Below, piece after piece: positions 42,208-50,951 of a DNA stretch of 52,729 nucleotides; position 1 is the first letter of the stretch; each line of letters starts with the position of its first letter. A program made the position numbers and the translations under genes. Source of the stretch: JACCYQ01 sp036675565 (GTDB taxonomy: Bacteria; Bacteroidota; Bacteroidia; Chitinophagales; Chitinophagaceae); the NCBI GenBank assembly GCA_036675565.1, contig JAKFER010000154.1, positions 1-52,729 on the forward strand. The letters are read 5' to 3'. Under the pieces are notes generated by a model that was not told the origin of the DNA, ran no database searches, and saw only the letters and a program-made list of their open reading frames with translations.

Positions 42208-44355
42208 ATGAAGAGACTACCCATTGTTTTGTTGATCCTGGTGGCAGGCATTTTTTTTACCATTCAAACCTTAGGCAGTGATGGAAATCCGCCATCCCGC
42301 TATGAGCGAATCATGAAGAATGTAGCGGAAATGCTATCGCAAGGACATTACAGTCCGCAAGAAATTAATGATGAATTTTCAAAAAAAGTTTTTACTAAAT
42401 ACATCGAACAGCTTGATTCGGATAAGAACATCTTGTTGAAATCTGATGTTGATGCATTGCGCAAACATGAAACACGTGTAGATGATGAATTGAAAGGCGC
42501 ACCTGTTCAATTTTTCCTTGATGCTGCAGAAGTTTTTAATAAAAGAATGGAGGAAGCATCTACAATATATCATGATATATTATCAAAGCCATTTGATTTT
42601 AATATCAAGGAAGAAGTAGATATGGACTCAGAAAGGATCGATTTTGCGGCAAACAATGCAGAGCGTAAAGAAATGTGGAGAAAGCGTTTAAAATATCTTA
42701 CACTTGAGCGTTATGTGGATCTTTTAGATGCACGTGAAAAAAATAAAGGCACGAAAGATTTTGAAATAAAATCTGATGCAGCACTTGAAAAAGAAGCCAG
42801 GGCGAAAGTGGAAACCATCATGGAGAGAACTTTCGAAAGATACCGTTTCAAATTTAATGAAGAAGAGAAGTTTAATTTATATGTGAACACCATTACCACT
42901 ACAATGGATCCGCATACTACCTTCTTTCCCCCGGTAGACAAAAGATATTTTGATGAGGAAATGAGTGGCCGTTTCTTTGGTATTGGCGCTTCATTACAAT
43001 ATGAAGACGGTAATATTAAAATAGCCAGCCTGATCACGGGTAGTCCGGCATGGAAATCAGGTGAGATCCAGGTTGGAGATGTAATTACTAAAGTTGCCCA
43101 GGGTGACCAGGAGCCTGTAGATCTTACCGGGTATATGACCCAGGATGCTGTTAAAATCATTCGCGGTAAAAAAGGAACAGAAGTAAGGTTGACTTTAAAG
43201 AAAACAGACGGAACCGTTAAAACTGTTTCAATCATTCGTGATGAAATTGTTCAGGATGAAACTTTTGCCCGCAGTGCCATAGTTAAATCCGGTGCTACAA
43301 AAATCGGCTATATCTACTTGCCTGAATTTTATGCAGATTTTGATAATCCTAAAGGTGCCCGTAGTTATGTTGATGTGGCCAAGGAAATCATCAAATTAAA
43401 AGAAGAGAATATTGATGGAATCGTAATGGACCTGCGTGGAAACGGTGGTGGTTCTTTAATTGATGTGGTACAAATGGCTGGATTGTTTATTGAAGAAGGT
43501 CCAATTGTACAGGTTAAAGACCGCGATGGTAATCCAAGTATTTTGAGAGATAAGGATAACAAAACTGTATTATATGATGGTCCATTAGCGGTTATGGTGA
43601 ATGAATTGAGTGCTTCTGCGTCAGAGATCTTCGCAGCTGCCATCCAGGATTATAATCGGGGTGTTATCATTGGCAGTACTTCAACTTTTGGTAAAGGCAC
43701 GGTACAACGTAATATTGGGTTAGATCCTGGTTCAAGTTTCCTGTCTTCAAATTCTGAACTCGGAACTATAAAATTGACTTTACAGAAGTTTTACCGCATT
43801 AATGGAGGATCAACTCAATTAAAAGGTGTTTATCCGGATATTATATTACCAGATAACCTGGAGCATTTAAAATTCAGGGAAAAGGACGATCCTGATGCTT
43901 TACCATGGGACGAAATTCCGCAAGCCAGCTACACTAAATGGAATTCCGGTTATAATTTAAATTCAGTTAAACAGCTTAGTGAAGAGAGAATAAGTAAGAA
44001 CGAAGCTTTCAACACCATTAAAAAAACAGCTGAATGGCTATCTGAACAAAATGACAGGAAATACTCATTGCATATCGATCAATTCCGAAAGGATATGAAG
44101 GAAATAAAAGATGCGGTTTCACGTACATCTGAAAGTACAAAACTGCCTTATGAATTGAATGTTACAGCCTTACCACAAGAAGCTGGTAAATATGCAAATG
44201 ATACCAATAAGCAGGAGCGTTTTCAACAATGGTTATCAGGTCTCCGTAAGGATATTTATCTTGATCAGTCCATTAAAACGTTATCAGACATGATCAATCA
44301 AAGAAATATAGCTTTAGGTTTAAAAACCAAGGAACCCGCAAAAAAAGCTTTTTAA
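42208..44355 (+). CDS. prc: Carboxy-terminal processing protease Prc/Tsp (S41)
   Basis: A 715-residue periplasmic tail-specific protease. The signal anchor is MKRLPIVLLILVAGIFF. An N-terminal helical domain (about 30-230) is followed by PDZ (about 255-345), then the S41 catalytic domain with DLRGNGGGS, NELSASASEIFAAAIQDYNRG (nucleophile Ser in SASASE, about 468-472) and TFGKGTVQ (catalytic Lys about 496), and finally the Tsp-type C-terminal domain (LPWDEIPQASYTKW). It degrades or trims envelope proteins. Start 42208 is preferred over ATGs at 42130 and 42178 because the signal begins there and a -7 box lies between. A terminator follows. Confidence 0.94.
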   Translation: MKRLPIVLLILVAGIFFTIQTLGSDGNPPSRYERIMKNVAEMLSQGHYSPQEINDEFSKKVFTKYIEQLDSDKNILLKSDVDALRKHETRVDDELKGAPVQFFLDAAEVFNKRMEEASTIYHDILSKPFDFNIKEEVDMDSERIDFAANNAERKEMWRKRLKYLTLERYVDLLDAREKNKGTKDFEIKSDAALEKEARAKVETIMERTFERYRFKFNEEEKFNLYVNTITTTMDPHTTFFPPVDKRYFDEEMSGRFFGIGASLQYEDGNIKIASLITGSPAWKSGEIQVGDVITKVAQGDQEPVDLTGYMTQDAVKIIRGKKGTEVRLTLKKTDGTVKTVSIIRDEIVQDETFARSAIVKSGATKIGYIYLPEFYADFDNPKGARSYVDVAKEIIKLKEENIDGIVMDLRGNGGGSLIDVVQMAGLFIEEGPIVQVKDRDGNPSILRDKDNKTVLYDGPLAVMVNELSASASEIFAAAIQDYNRGVIIGSTSTFGKGTVQRNIGLDPGSSFLSSNSELGTIKLTLQKFYRINGGSTQLKGVYPDIILPDNLEHLKFREKDDPDALPWDEIPQASYTKWNSGYNLNSVKQLSEERISKNEAFNTIKKTAEWLSEQNDRKYSLHIDQFRKDMKEIKDAVSRTSESTKLPYELNVTALPQEAGKYANDTNKQERFQQWLSGLRKDIYLDQSIKTLSDMINQRNIALGLKTKEPAKKAF

Positions 44356-44372
44356 AACAGGAATATGATTAT

Positions 44373-44401
44373 AAAAAAACCGGAGATTCTCCGGTTTTTT
44401 T
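44373..44401. terminator. Bidirectional terminator between prc and the Fe-S gene
   Basis: Stem AACCGGAGA (44378-44386) and TCTCCGGTT (44388-44396), with A7 before and T7 after. It separates two convergent genes. Confidence 0.93.
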
Positions 44402-44419
44402 ATGTCTATTAAAATTATT

Positions 44420-45748
44420 TTACGATTTGTTCTGCATTTCAATTGCCCACTGATCTCTTTCATCTGGTGAAAATTTCCACGGTGCAAAATTATTTTCCAC
44501 GTTGCTGAACATACCATTCCATTCCAGCGGGGCATTGCTTTCTTCCATTACCAGGTAACGTCGCAATTGTAATATAATATCCAGCGGGCTGATACCAACC
44601 GGGCATTCCTGTACACAGGCGTTGCAGGTTGTACAGGCACGCAATTCTTCTACACTGATATAATCATGCAAAAGGGTTTTACCATCATCCACAAAACTGC
44701 CGTTCTGATCAATAATCTGTCCCATATCAGCAGCCCGATCCCGGGTATTCATCATAATTTTACGTGGTGAAAGTTTTTTGCCGGTAATGGTTGCCGGGCA
44801 GGCGGCTGAACATCTTCCACATTCAGTGCATGAATAAGCGTCAAGGATGTTTCTCCAGCTGAGATCGTTTACATCTTTAGCACCAAATTTTTTCATGGGC
44901 TCGCCGCTGGCATCAGTCGGAGCAAGCTCAGGTTGCATGGCGTACAAGACTTCATTTTGAATGGCCGGCATGTTCCGCATTTTACCCAGTGGGATCAATC
45001 GTGCATAATACGCATTAGGAAATGCGAAAATGATATGCAGGTGCTTGGAATAAGGCAGGTAATTGAGAAAGGCAAATATGCCAGCTATATGTAACCACCA
45101 GGCAACCCTTTCTATGATCACTAATGTTCCACTATCCATTCCTGTTAGGGAAGGCGCTATCAAACCGGAAAAAAAGAAATTGCCAACATCAGGATATCCC
45201 GGGTGGCCTTGCAATTGTAAAGCCCTGTCGGTGCTGTTCATGGTAAGAAAAAGCGTCATCAATACGATCTCAAAAAACAGGATGATATTGGCATCACTGC
45301 GGGGCCATCCGTCCAGGTCGTGGCTGATAAAACGACGCAGTTTGATAATGTTCCGGCGAACCAGGAAGGCAACGCAAACAGCGATTACACCAACTGCCAG
45401 CCATTCAAAGGCATTGATCAAAAAAGTATAGAAGCTACCCAGTGGTTCGGCAAACATGCGATGGGTTCCAAAAATTCCATCCAACACAATTTCAAGAACT
45501 TCGATATTGATAATGATAAATCCTGCATAGATCACAAAATGCATGATGGCAACGAGCGGATAACGAAACATTTTCTTCTGTCCAAATGCCAACAACAAAA
45601 CATTTTTCCATCTTTCCGCCGGCCGGTCTTTTATTTCTTCATCATAGCCCAGGTTAATATTGCGACGGATTGCTGCGATATTTTTTGCAAAAAACCAAAT
45701 GGCAAAACCAGTGAGCAGCACAAATAATATTTGTTGAATAATTGACAT
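44420..45748 (-). CDS. Membrane Fe-S oxidoreductase, HdrE/HdrC-like fusion
   Basis: A 442-residue protein. The N-terminal half (about 1-255) has five or six membrane helices with His residues (HFVIYAGF, LHIAGIFAFLNYLPYSKHLHI) typical of the NarI/HdrE-type b-cytochrome fold. The C-terminal half has two 4Fe-4S motifs, CTECGRCSAACPA and CTTCNACVQECPV. Such proteins pass electrons between the quinone pool and a soluble partner with CCG (HdrB-like) domains. No HdrB-like gene is adjacent in this window, since the gene ends at a terminator facing prc. The electron partner is unknown. Confidence 0.85.
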   Translation of the reverse strand: MSIIQQILFVLLTGFAIWFFAKNIAAIRRNINLGYDEEIKDRPAERWKNVLLLAFGQKKMFRYPLVAIMHFVIYAGFIIINIEVLEIVLDGIFGTHRMFAEPLGSFYTFLINAFEWLAVGVIAVCVAFLVRRNIIKLRRFISHDLDGWPRSDANIILFFEIVLMTLFLTMNSTDRALQLQGHPGYPDVGNFFFSGLIAPSLTGMDSGTLVIIERVAWWLHIAGIFAFLNYLPYSKHLHIIFAFPNAYYARLIPLGKMRNMPAIQNEVLYAMQPELAPTDASGEPMKKFGAKDVNDLSWRNILDAYSCTECGRCSAACPATITGKKLSPRKIMMNTRDRAADMGQIIDQNGSFVDDGKTLLHDYISVEELRACTTCNACVQECPVGISPLDIILQLRRYLVMEESNAPLEWNGMFSNVENNFAPWKFSPDERDQWAIEMQNKS

Positions 45749-45891
45749 GCTTTCAATTTAATAGATCAAAATAAACAGCAAAAAAATAAAATAATAAACA
45801 GAGTATGTATAAAAAATGATCCCCTTGTATTTTTCTTCGCTAATTTACGGGTTGTATTTATAACTGTTTAATTTAGTTGACAAACTTAGTT

Positions 45892-46392
45892 ATGGAAAAT
45901 AACAAGAACTATATTTTGGATGCAAAAACGGCTGACAAAAAACTTCGCCGAATGGCTTACCAGGTATTGGAAAATAATGGAGATGAAGAGATGATCATCC
46001 TGGCTGGCATCAGGGAAAGCGGAAGTGTAGTAGCCCGGAATATGCAAAAAATGCTCTCCGAAATTTCTTCTTTAAAAACAGAATTGATTACGATCTCGCT
46101 TGATAAGAAAAAACCTGCAAGGGTTACTATCGATAAGTCTCTTGACTTTACCGGCAAAGTGATCATTATTATTGATGATGTCTCCAACAGCGGTCGCACA
46201 TTATTATATGCATTGAAACCTTTTCTTGAATTCTTGCCAAAAAAAATACAGACGATGGTTTTGGTTGAAAGAAGTCATAATACTTTCCCGGTTCATTCCG
46301 ATTATGTTGGATTATCAATCGCAACTACTATGCAGGAGCATATTTATGTAGAAGTAGAAAACGAAAAAATATCAGGGGCTTATCTTTCCTGA
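45892..46392 (+). CDS. PyrR-like phosphoribosyltransferase
   Basis: A 166-residue type-I phosphoribosyltransferase. VIIIIDDVSNSGRTLLYAL is the PRPP-binding loop, and the N-terminal helices (ADKKLRRMAYQVLENN, EEMIILAGIRESGSVVARNM) match PyrR and related Bacteroidota proteins. PyrR proteins bind pyr mRNA or have weak uracil phosphoribosyltransferase activity; which applies here is unknown. No pyr genes are nearby. The start is ATG 45892 (an in-frame TTG 15 bp upstream is less likely). A TTAGTT/AACTTA pair lies just before the start (see findings). It is convergent with the DUF2279 gene. Confidence 0.85.
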   Translation: MENNKNYILDAKTADKKLRRMAYQVLENNGDEEMIILAGIRESGSVVARNMQKMLSEISSLKTELITISLDKKKPARVTIDKSLDFTGKVIIIIDDVSNSGRTLLYALKPFLEFLPKKIQTMVLVERSHNTFPVHSDYVGLSIATTMQEHIYVEVENEKISGAYLS

Positions 46393-46397
46393 TAAAA

Positions 46398-47366
46398 TTA
46401 AAAATAAACCGGGTAGGCTTTTATTTTTCCTTTTGAATTGATCATTAGAGCTGGGGCAGGCATTTTAATGCAATTAAGTACACTAAAAAAAGTTCTCAGG
46501 CTTTTACTGTTTGTTTTAATGCGGGTAAAATCAATATCGGGAGAAATATAGAACTGCCTGTACCTTTCAATATCATATCGGGTTTGAACTGCATTATTTT
46601 TATCGGTCCATTTGTTTTCAAATCCACCCAGCATTCCTTCAGCGCCGTACCCAAAAGCTATATTCAACCATCCGGGTAACTTGCTATCCGGCATAAATGA
46701 TTTTAAATTAAATGATAACCAGTAAGCCTGGTGGTTATAATCTTTTAATAACCGTTCAGAATTTGTAGTTCCAAATAAAGCATCGGCTCTTTCAATTAAA
46801 GATGCATCATATTCACCTTTATGTGTACTAAACTTTACCTGTATGCGCTGTTCATTCCATGCTAATTCCTGGGAGGCGTAAATCGTTGTACCCGCCAGGT
46901 TGGCCGCCATATCGGACCAGCTCCATCCCCATTTTGAAGAATGTCCATCCAGGTATTCAATACCTGTTAAATAAACCAGGCTGGAAACGCTACCGGCGAT
47001 CACCGCTTTTTTATTATCAATACCTGACCATTTCCAGAAATCACCTGCAAAACGGCTGAAAGTATATGCACTCCAGGTATGCCCTATCTTATCAACCTGA
47101 AGCCATTCCCTGCTGTCATCAAATGTATGAAAACCAGTCCGGGCATGATCTTTATACCAGGCATGGTTAAGCGCAATTAATGATCCCGCGGAAAACAAAA
47201 CAGTGGCACCGCCCACAATCAATGGCCTGTTAATTTTAGATGATAAAGAATGAACGGTATCTTTTATATACGGATCAGGTATCGAATCATGTTGAAGGAA
47301 ATCCTGGCCCTGCACATCAAACAAAAAAAGAAAGCAAAGGGTAAATATGAAAATTCTTTTAATCAT
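46398..47366 (-). CDS. DUF2279 family protein, secreted or outer-membrane associated
   Basis: A 322-residue protein with a signal peptide starting MIKRIFIFTLCFLFLF (start 47366; an ATG 42 bp upstream would add unlike residues). Segments such as WLQVDKIGHTWSAYTFSRFAGDFWKWSG and GIEYLDGHSSKWGWSWSDMAANLAGTTIY fit DUF2279, a mainly Bacteroidota family with a few hydrophobic stretches and many aromatic residues. The HTWSAY and DGHSSKWGWSWSD motifs give conserved His and Asp. The role is unknown, though the family is sometimes grouped with VanZ-like folds. The length is typical. Confidence 0.8.
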   Translation of the reverse strand: MIKRIFIFTLCFLFLFDVQGQDFLQHDSIPDPYIKDTVHSLSSKINRPLIVGGATVLFSAGSLIALNHAWYKDHARTGFHTFDDSREWLQVDKIGHTWSAYTFSRFAGDFWKWSGIDNKKAVIAGSVSSLVYLTGIEYLDGHSSKWGWSWSDMAANLAGTTIYASQELAWNEQRIQVKFSTHKGEYDASLIERADALFGTTNSERLLKDYNHQAYWLSFNLKSFMPDSKLPGWLNIAFGYGAEGMLGGFENKWTDKNNAVQTRYDIERYRQFYISPDIDFTRIKTNSKSLRTFFSVLNCIKMPAPALMINSKGKIKAYPVYF

Positions 47367-47491
47367 GCATACAATATTATCCCGTGGGATACGGCTTTTG
47401 CACCGCAAATTTAAGGTTCTCCGGCAGTTTCACTTCCAAACCTAAAATTCTATAACTTCATTCACCAATTTTAAAGCTAAAATCAACAGAT

Positions 47492-49216
47492 ATGGATCCA
47501 AAAACACAGCAGAAGATTGACAAATGGCTCAATGGAACTTTTGATACACAAACCATAGAAGAAATTAAACGATTACAAAAGGAAAACCCGGCTGAACTGG
47601 AAGATTCTTTTTATAAAGACCTGGAATTTGGTACCGGTGGACTGCGTGGATTGATGGGTGTAGGAACCAATCGCATCAATAAATATACTATTGGCATGGC
47701 CACCCAGGGTTATGCCAATTACCTCAAAAAAATGTTTCCTGACCAGGAAGTAAAAGTTGCCATAGCGCATGATTGCCGTAATAACAGCCGTTTTTTTGCT
47801 GAAACCACTGCTGATGTTTTTGCAGCAAACCATATTAAAGTATATCTTTTTGAAGCACTTCGTCCAACCCCGGAATTATCGTTTGCCATCCGTCACCTAG
47901 GTTGCCAGGGCGGCGTTGTATGCACCGCTTCTCACAATCCCAAAGAATACAATGGTTATAAAGCTTATTGGGATGATGGTGGCCAATTGGTTCCTCCACA
48001 TGACAAAAATGTGATTGCTGAAGTTGAAAAAATACAGTCAGTAGATGAAGTGCAGTGGGCAGGGTATGGTACCAATATTCAACTTATTGGTGAGGATATC
48101 GATGAACCTTACCTGGATATGGTAAAGCGATTGAGCGTTTACCCGGATGTGATTGATAAACAACATGACCTGAAAATTGTTTTCACCCCCATTCATGGAA
48201 CCGGGATTACATTGGTTCCAAAAGCCCTGGAGAGATTCGGATTTACCAATGTACACATCGTTGAAGAACAAAGCACGCCTGACGGGAATTTCCCTACGGT
48301 TGTATATCCAAATCCTGAAGAAAGTGAAGCCATGAGCATTGGTTTAAAGATGGCAAGAGAGCTGGATGCAGATATTTTATTGGGTACTGATCCGGATGCG
48401 GATCGGGTAGGCATTGGAGTTAAGGACCTGGATGGAAAATGGGTGCTGTTGAATGGGAACCAGACCGCTGTCCTGGCTTTTAATTATATGATTGAAGCAA
48501 GAAAGGCTAAAGGAATTGACCGGGTAAATGATATGGTGATCAAAACGATCGTAACAACGGATATGATCGATACTATAGCTGCTAAAAACGGCATTAAATG
48601 TTATAATGTACTTACCGGGTTTAAATGGATCGCCGAACTGATCAAAGAGAAAGAACAGGATGAAAATTATGTAATTGGCGGTGAAGAAAGTTATGGTTTG
48701 ATGATTGGTTCTGAAATAAGAGATAAAGATGCCATCAGTGCTGTTGCATTGCTTTGCGAAATGGCGGCATATGAAAAAGAAAAGGGTAGAAGTTTGTATC
48801 AAAAGCTTCTTGATCTGTATGTAGAATACGGTTGTTACCAGGAATCATTAATTTCTATTACCAAAAAGGGCATGGATGGCACAAGACAAATTGCCGAAAT
48901 GATGGAGACCTATCGCAGTAATCCACCAAAAAAACTGGCAGGACTTGATGTGATTCAATTACTTGATTATGATACACAACAAAGCAGGAACCTGCAAACC
49001 GGTGAGTCTGCACCAATCTTGTTGCCGCGATCTAACGTATTGCAGTTCATCCTTGAAGATGGGAGTAAAATAAGTGCAAGGCCATCTGGAACAGAACCAA
49101 AAATAAAGTTTTATTTTAGTGTCAACGAACCCCTGTCCGATACTTCAGCATACGAAAAGGTAAAGACATCACTGGACCTTAAAATTGAGCAAATAACAAA
49201 AGAACTCAATTTATAA
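47492..49216 (+). CDS. Phosphoglucomutase/phosphomannomutase family enzyme
   Basis: A 574-residue alpha-D-phosphohexomutase. The phosphoserine loop is CTASHNPKEYNGYK (Ser147), the metal loop is GTDPDADRVG (Asp300, 302 and 304), the sugar loop is GGEESYG (396-402) and the phosphate-binding loop is ARPSGTEPKIK (530-538). An early GTGGLRGLMGVGTNRIN fits the large mutase subgroup of 550-600 residues. It interconverts hexose 1- and 6-phosphates; glucose is likeliest. It is followed 20 bp later by a lipoprotein gene. Confidence 0.93.
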   Translation: MDPKTQQKIDKWLNGTFDTQTIEEIKRLQKENPAELEDSFYKDLEFGTGGLRGLMGVGTNRINKYTIGMATQGYANYLKKMFPDQEVKVAIAHDCRNNSRFFAETTADVFAANHIKVYLFEALRPTPELSFAIRHLGCQGGVVCTASHNPKEYNGYKAYWDDGGQLVPPHDKNVIAEVEKIQSVDEVQWAGYGTNIQLIGEDIDEPYLDMVKRLSVYPDVIDKQHDLKIVFTPIHGTGITLVPKALERFGFTNVHIVEEQSTPDGNFPTVVYPNPEESEAMSIGLKMARELDADILLGTDPDADRVGIGVKDLDGKWVLLNGNQTAVLAFNYMIEARKAKGIDRVNDMVIKTIVTTDMIDTIAAKNGIKCYNVLTGFKWIAELIKEKEQDENYVIGGEESYGLMIGSEIRDKDAISAVALLCEMAAYEKEKGRSLYQKLLDLYVEYGCYQESLISITKKGMDGTRQIAEMMETYRSNPPKKLAGLDVIQLLDYDTQQSRNLQTGESAPILLPRSNVLQFILEDGSKISARPSGTEPKIKFYFSVNEPLSDTSAYEKVKTSLDLKIEQITKELNL

Positions 49217-49236
49217 CCACTCATTATTTTCGGCTA

Positions 49237-50109
49237 ATGCTAACTGTTAAAATATTTCTTTCATACCTCCTGATCATTTTATCCAGTTGCCAGAAAGGGA
49301 ATGGTGATCCGGTTGTTGTAACAGAATTCAGCACCGAGCCCCAGGTTTACCCGGTTACGCCAGGAATAATCGATGAAGTTTCAGGAATAGCAGATAGCCG
49401 AAGTACAGGGAATGCGTTATGGGTTCATGAAGACAGCGGCAATCCTGCAGAACTCACTTTGATTTCTTATGCAGGTGATTTTATAAAAAGCTTACCTGTA
49501 TTAAATGCGGTTAACCGGGATTGGGAGGATATGGCCCTGGTTAACGATATTTCTTCCGGGAAAAATATTTTGTACATAGCGGATATTGGAGATAATAACC
49601 AGGAGCATCTGACCTACAATATATACCGGTTTGAAGAACCCCCAGCCGGAGCAACAGAAGTAGCCAATACGGAGAAAATTACATTCCGTTACCAGGATGG
49701 TTCACATGATGCAGAGGCTATTCTTGTGGATGAAAAAAGTAAGGATATTTATATAATTACTAAAAGGGATGCAAAATCGGGTATTTATAAGATTGCTTTC
49801 CCTCAAAGCACCATTGGTATAAACGTAGCCAGCCTGGTTGGTTCACTGGATTATAACGGCGTAACCAGTGCAGCATTTTCGCCTGGTGGTTCAGAGATCA
49901 TTATAAAAACTTACTCGCACCTGTATCATTATAAAAAGAACGGTAATGAGTCTTTGACGGAAATCCTTAATAACAAACCATATAGCATACCTTATATTAT
50001 GGAACCACAGGGTGAAGCATTATGTTTTAAAAAGGATAACAAAGGATTTTTTACTTTGAGTGAAAAAGGCCTGGTGCCTTTTGTTGATCTGCGCTACTAC
50101 AAACGCTAA
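49237..50109 (+). CDS. Beta-propeller-like lipoprotein
   Basis: A 290-residue lipoprotein (LSSC, Cys about 19). The mature protein has EVSGIADSRSTGNALWVHEDSGNPAELTLI, NRDWEDMALVND, LYIADIGDNNQEHLTYNIYRFEEP and SHDAEAILVDEKSKDIYIITKRD, a repeated strand pattern with DWED and DAEA acidic motifs. This is a recognisable Bacteroidota family of predicted six-bladed propellers, often loosely labelled PE-PGRS-like. The function is unknown. It lies 20 bp after the mutase gene. Confidence 0.75.
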   Translation: MLTVKIFLSYLLIILSSCQKGNGDPVVVTEFSTEPQVYPVTPGIIDEVSGIADSRSTGNALWVHEDSGNPAELTLISYAGDFIKSLPVLNAVNRDWEDMALVNDISSGKNILYIADIGDNNQEHLTYNIYRFEEPPAGATEVANTEKITFRYQDGSHDAEAILVDEKSKDIYIITKRDAKSGIYKIAFPQSTIGINVASLVGSLDYNGVTSAAFSPGGSEIIIKTYSHLYHYKKNGNESLTEILNNKPYSIPYIMEPQGEALCFKKDNKGFFTLSEKGLVPFVDLRYYKR

Positions 50110-50186
50110 TAGTTTCCTGGTAAATATTTCATTTGATATTGGATTATGAACCGTAAAAAACGAAAGCTTATTATATTGCAGCTGTC

Positions 50187-50843
50187 ATGAAAAAGTTTGA
50201 AGACAGTTACAGGCATAAAGGACTCCGTAAAAAACTGGTGGATCAGATCCGTAGTAAAGGCATCACCGATGAAAAAGTTTTACATGCCATTAATACCATA
50301 CCACGGCATTATTTCCTGGATTCAGCTTTTGAAGACAAAGCATACGAAGACAAGGCTTTTCCAATAGCAGAAGGGCAAACCATCAGCCAGCCATATACGG
50401 TTGCCTATCAATCCCAATTGCTTGAACTTAAACCATTCGAAAAAGTTTTGGAAATTGGAACGGGAAGTGCTTACCAGGCAAGTGTATTAGCAGAGATGGG
50501 TGTACAGGTATATACCATCGAAAGACAAAAAAAACTGTTTGACCAAAACAGGCGTTTTAAATATTTAGAAAAATACCGGAATATCAAATTTTTTTATGGT
50601 GATGGATATGAAGGCCTGCCTACTTATGCACCTTTTGATAAAATTCTGATCACTGCTGCAGCCCCAATCATTCCACCAAAATTAATAGAACAATTAAAAC
50701 CCGGGGGATTGATGGTAATACCCGTGGGTACGGGGGAAGTTCAAAGGATGATGCGTATTACCAAACAAGCGGGTGGATCATTAAAAGAAGAAGTTTTTGA
50801 TAATTTCTCCTTTGTTCCCATGGTCGGTGGAAAAAATGGCTGA
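50187..50843 (+). CDS. pcm: Protein-L-isoaspartate O-methyltransferase
   Basis: A 218-residue SAM-dependent methyltransferase. PRHYFLDSAFEDKAYEDKAFPIAEGQTISQPYTVAYQ is the family signature (isoaspartyl-binding region), VLEIGTGSAYQASVLAEMG is the SAM loop, and DKILITAAAPIIPPKLIEQLKPGGLMVIPVG is the C-terminal motif. It repairs damaged aspartyl residues. The length is typical. Confidence 0.95.
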   Translation: MKKFEDSYRHKGLRKKLVDQIRSKGITDEKVLHAINTIPRHYFLDSAFEDKAYEDKAFPIAEGQTISQPYTVAYQSQLLELKPFEKVLEIGTGSAYQASVLAEMGVQVYTIERQKKLFDQNRRFKYLEKYRNIKFFYGDGYEGLPTYAPFDKILITAAAPIIPPKLIEQLKPGGLMVIPVGTGEVQRMMRITKQAGGSLKEEVFDNFSFVPMVGGKNG

Positions 50844-50951
50844 TCTCTCTGGGTTTAATTAATTACTTTTTACCTCTTATTTAATATACGGGGGTTTATC
50901 TTCTATTTACTTTTTATCTACCTTTCATTTTATTAACCTGCTTATCATATT

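Noticed and set aside
48377..48802. 141-residue minus-strand reading frame within the phosphohexomutase gene
   Set aside because: It is antisense to the most conserved catalytic region of the mutase; a typical shadow frame.
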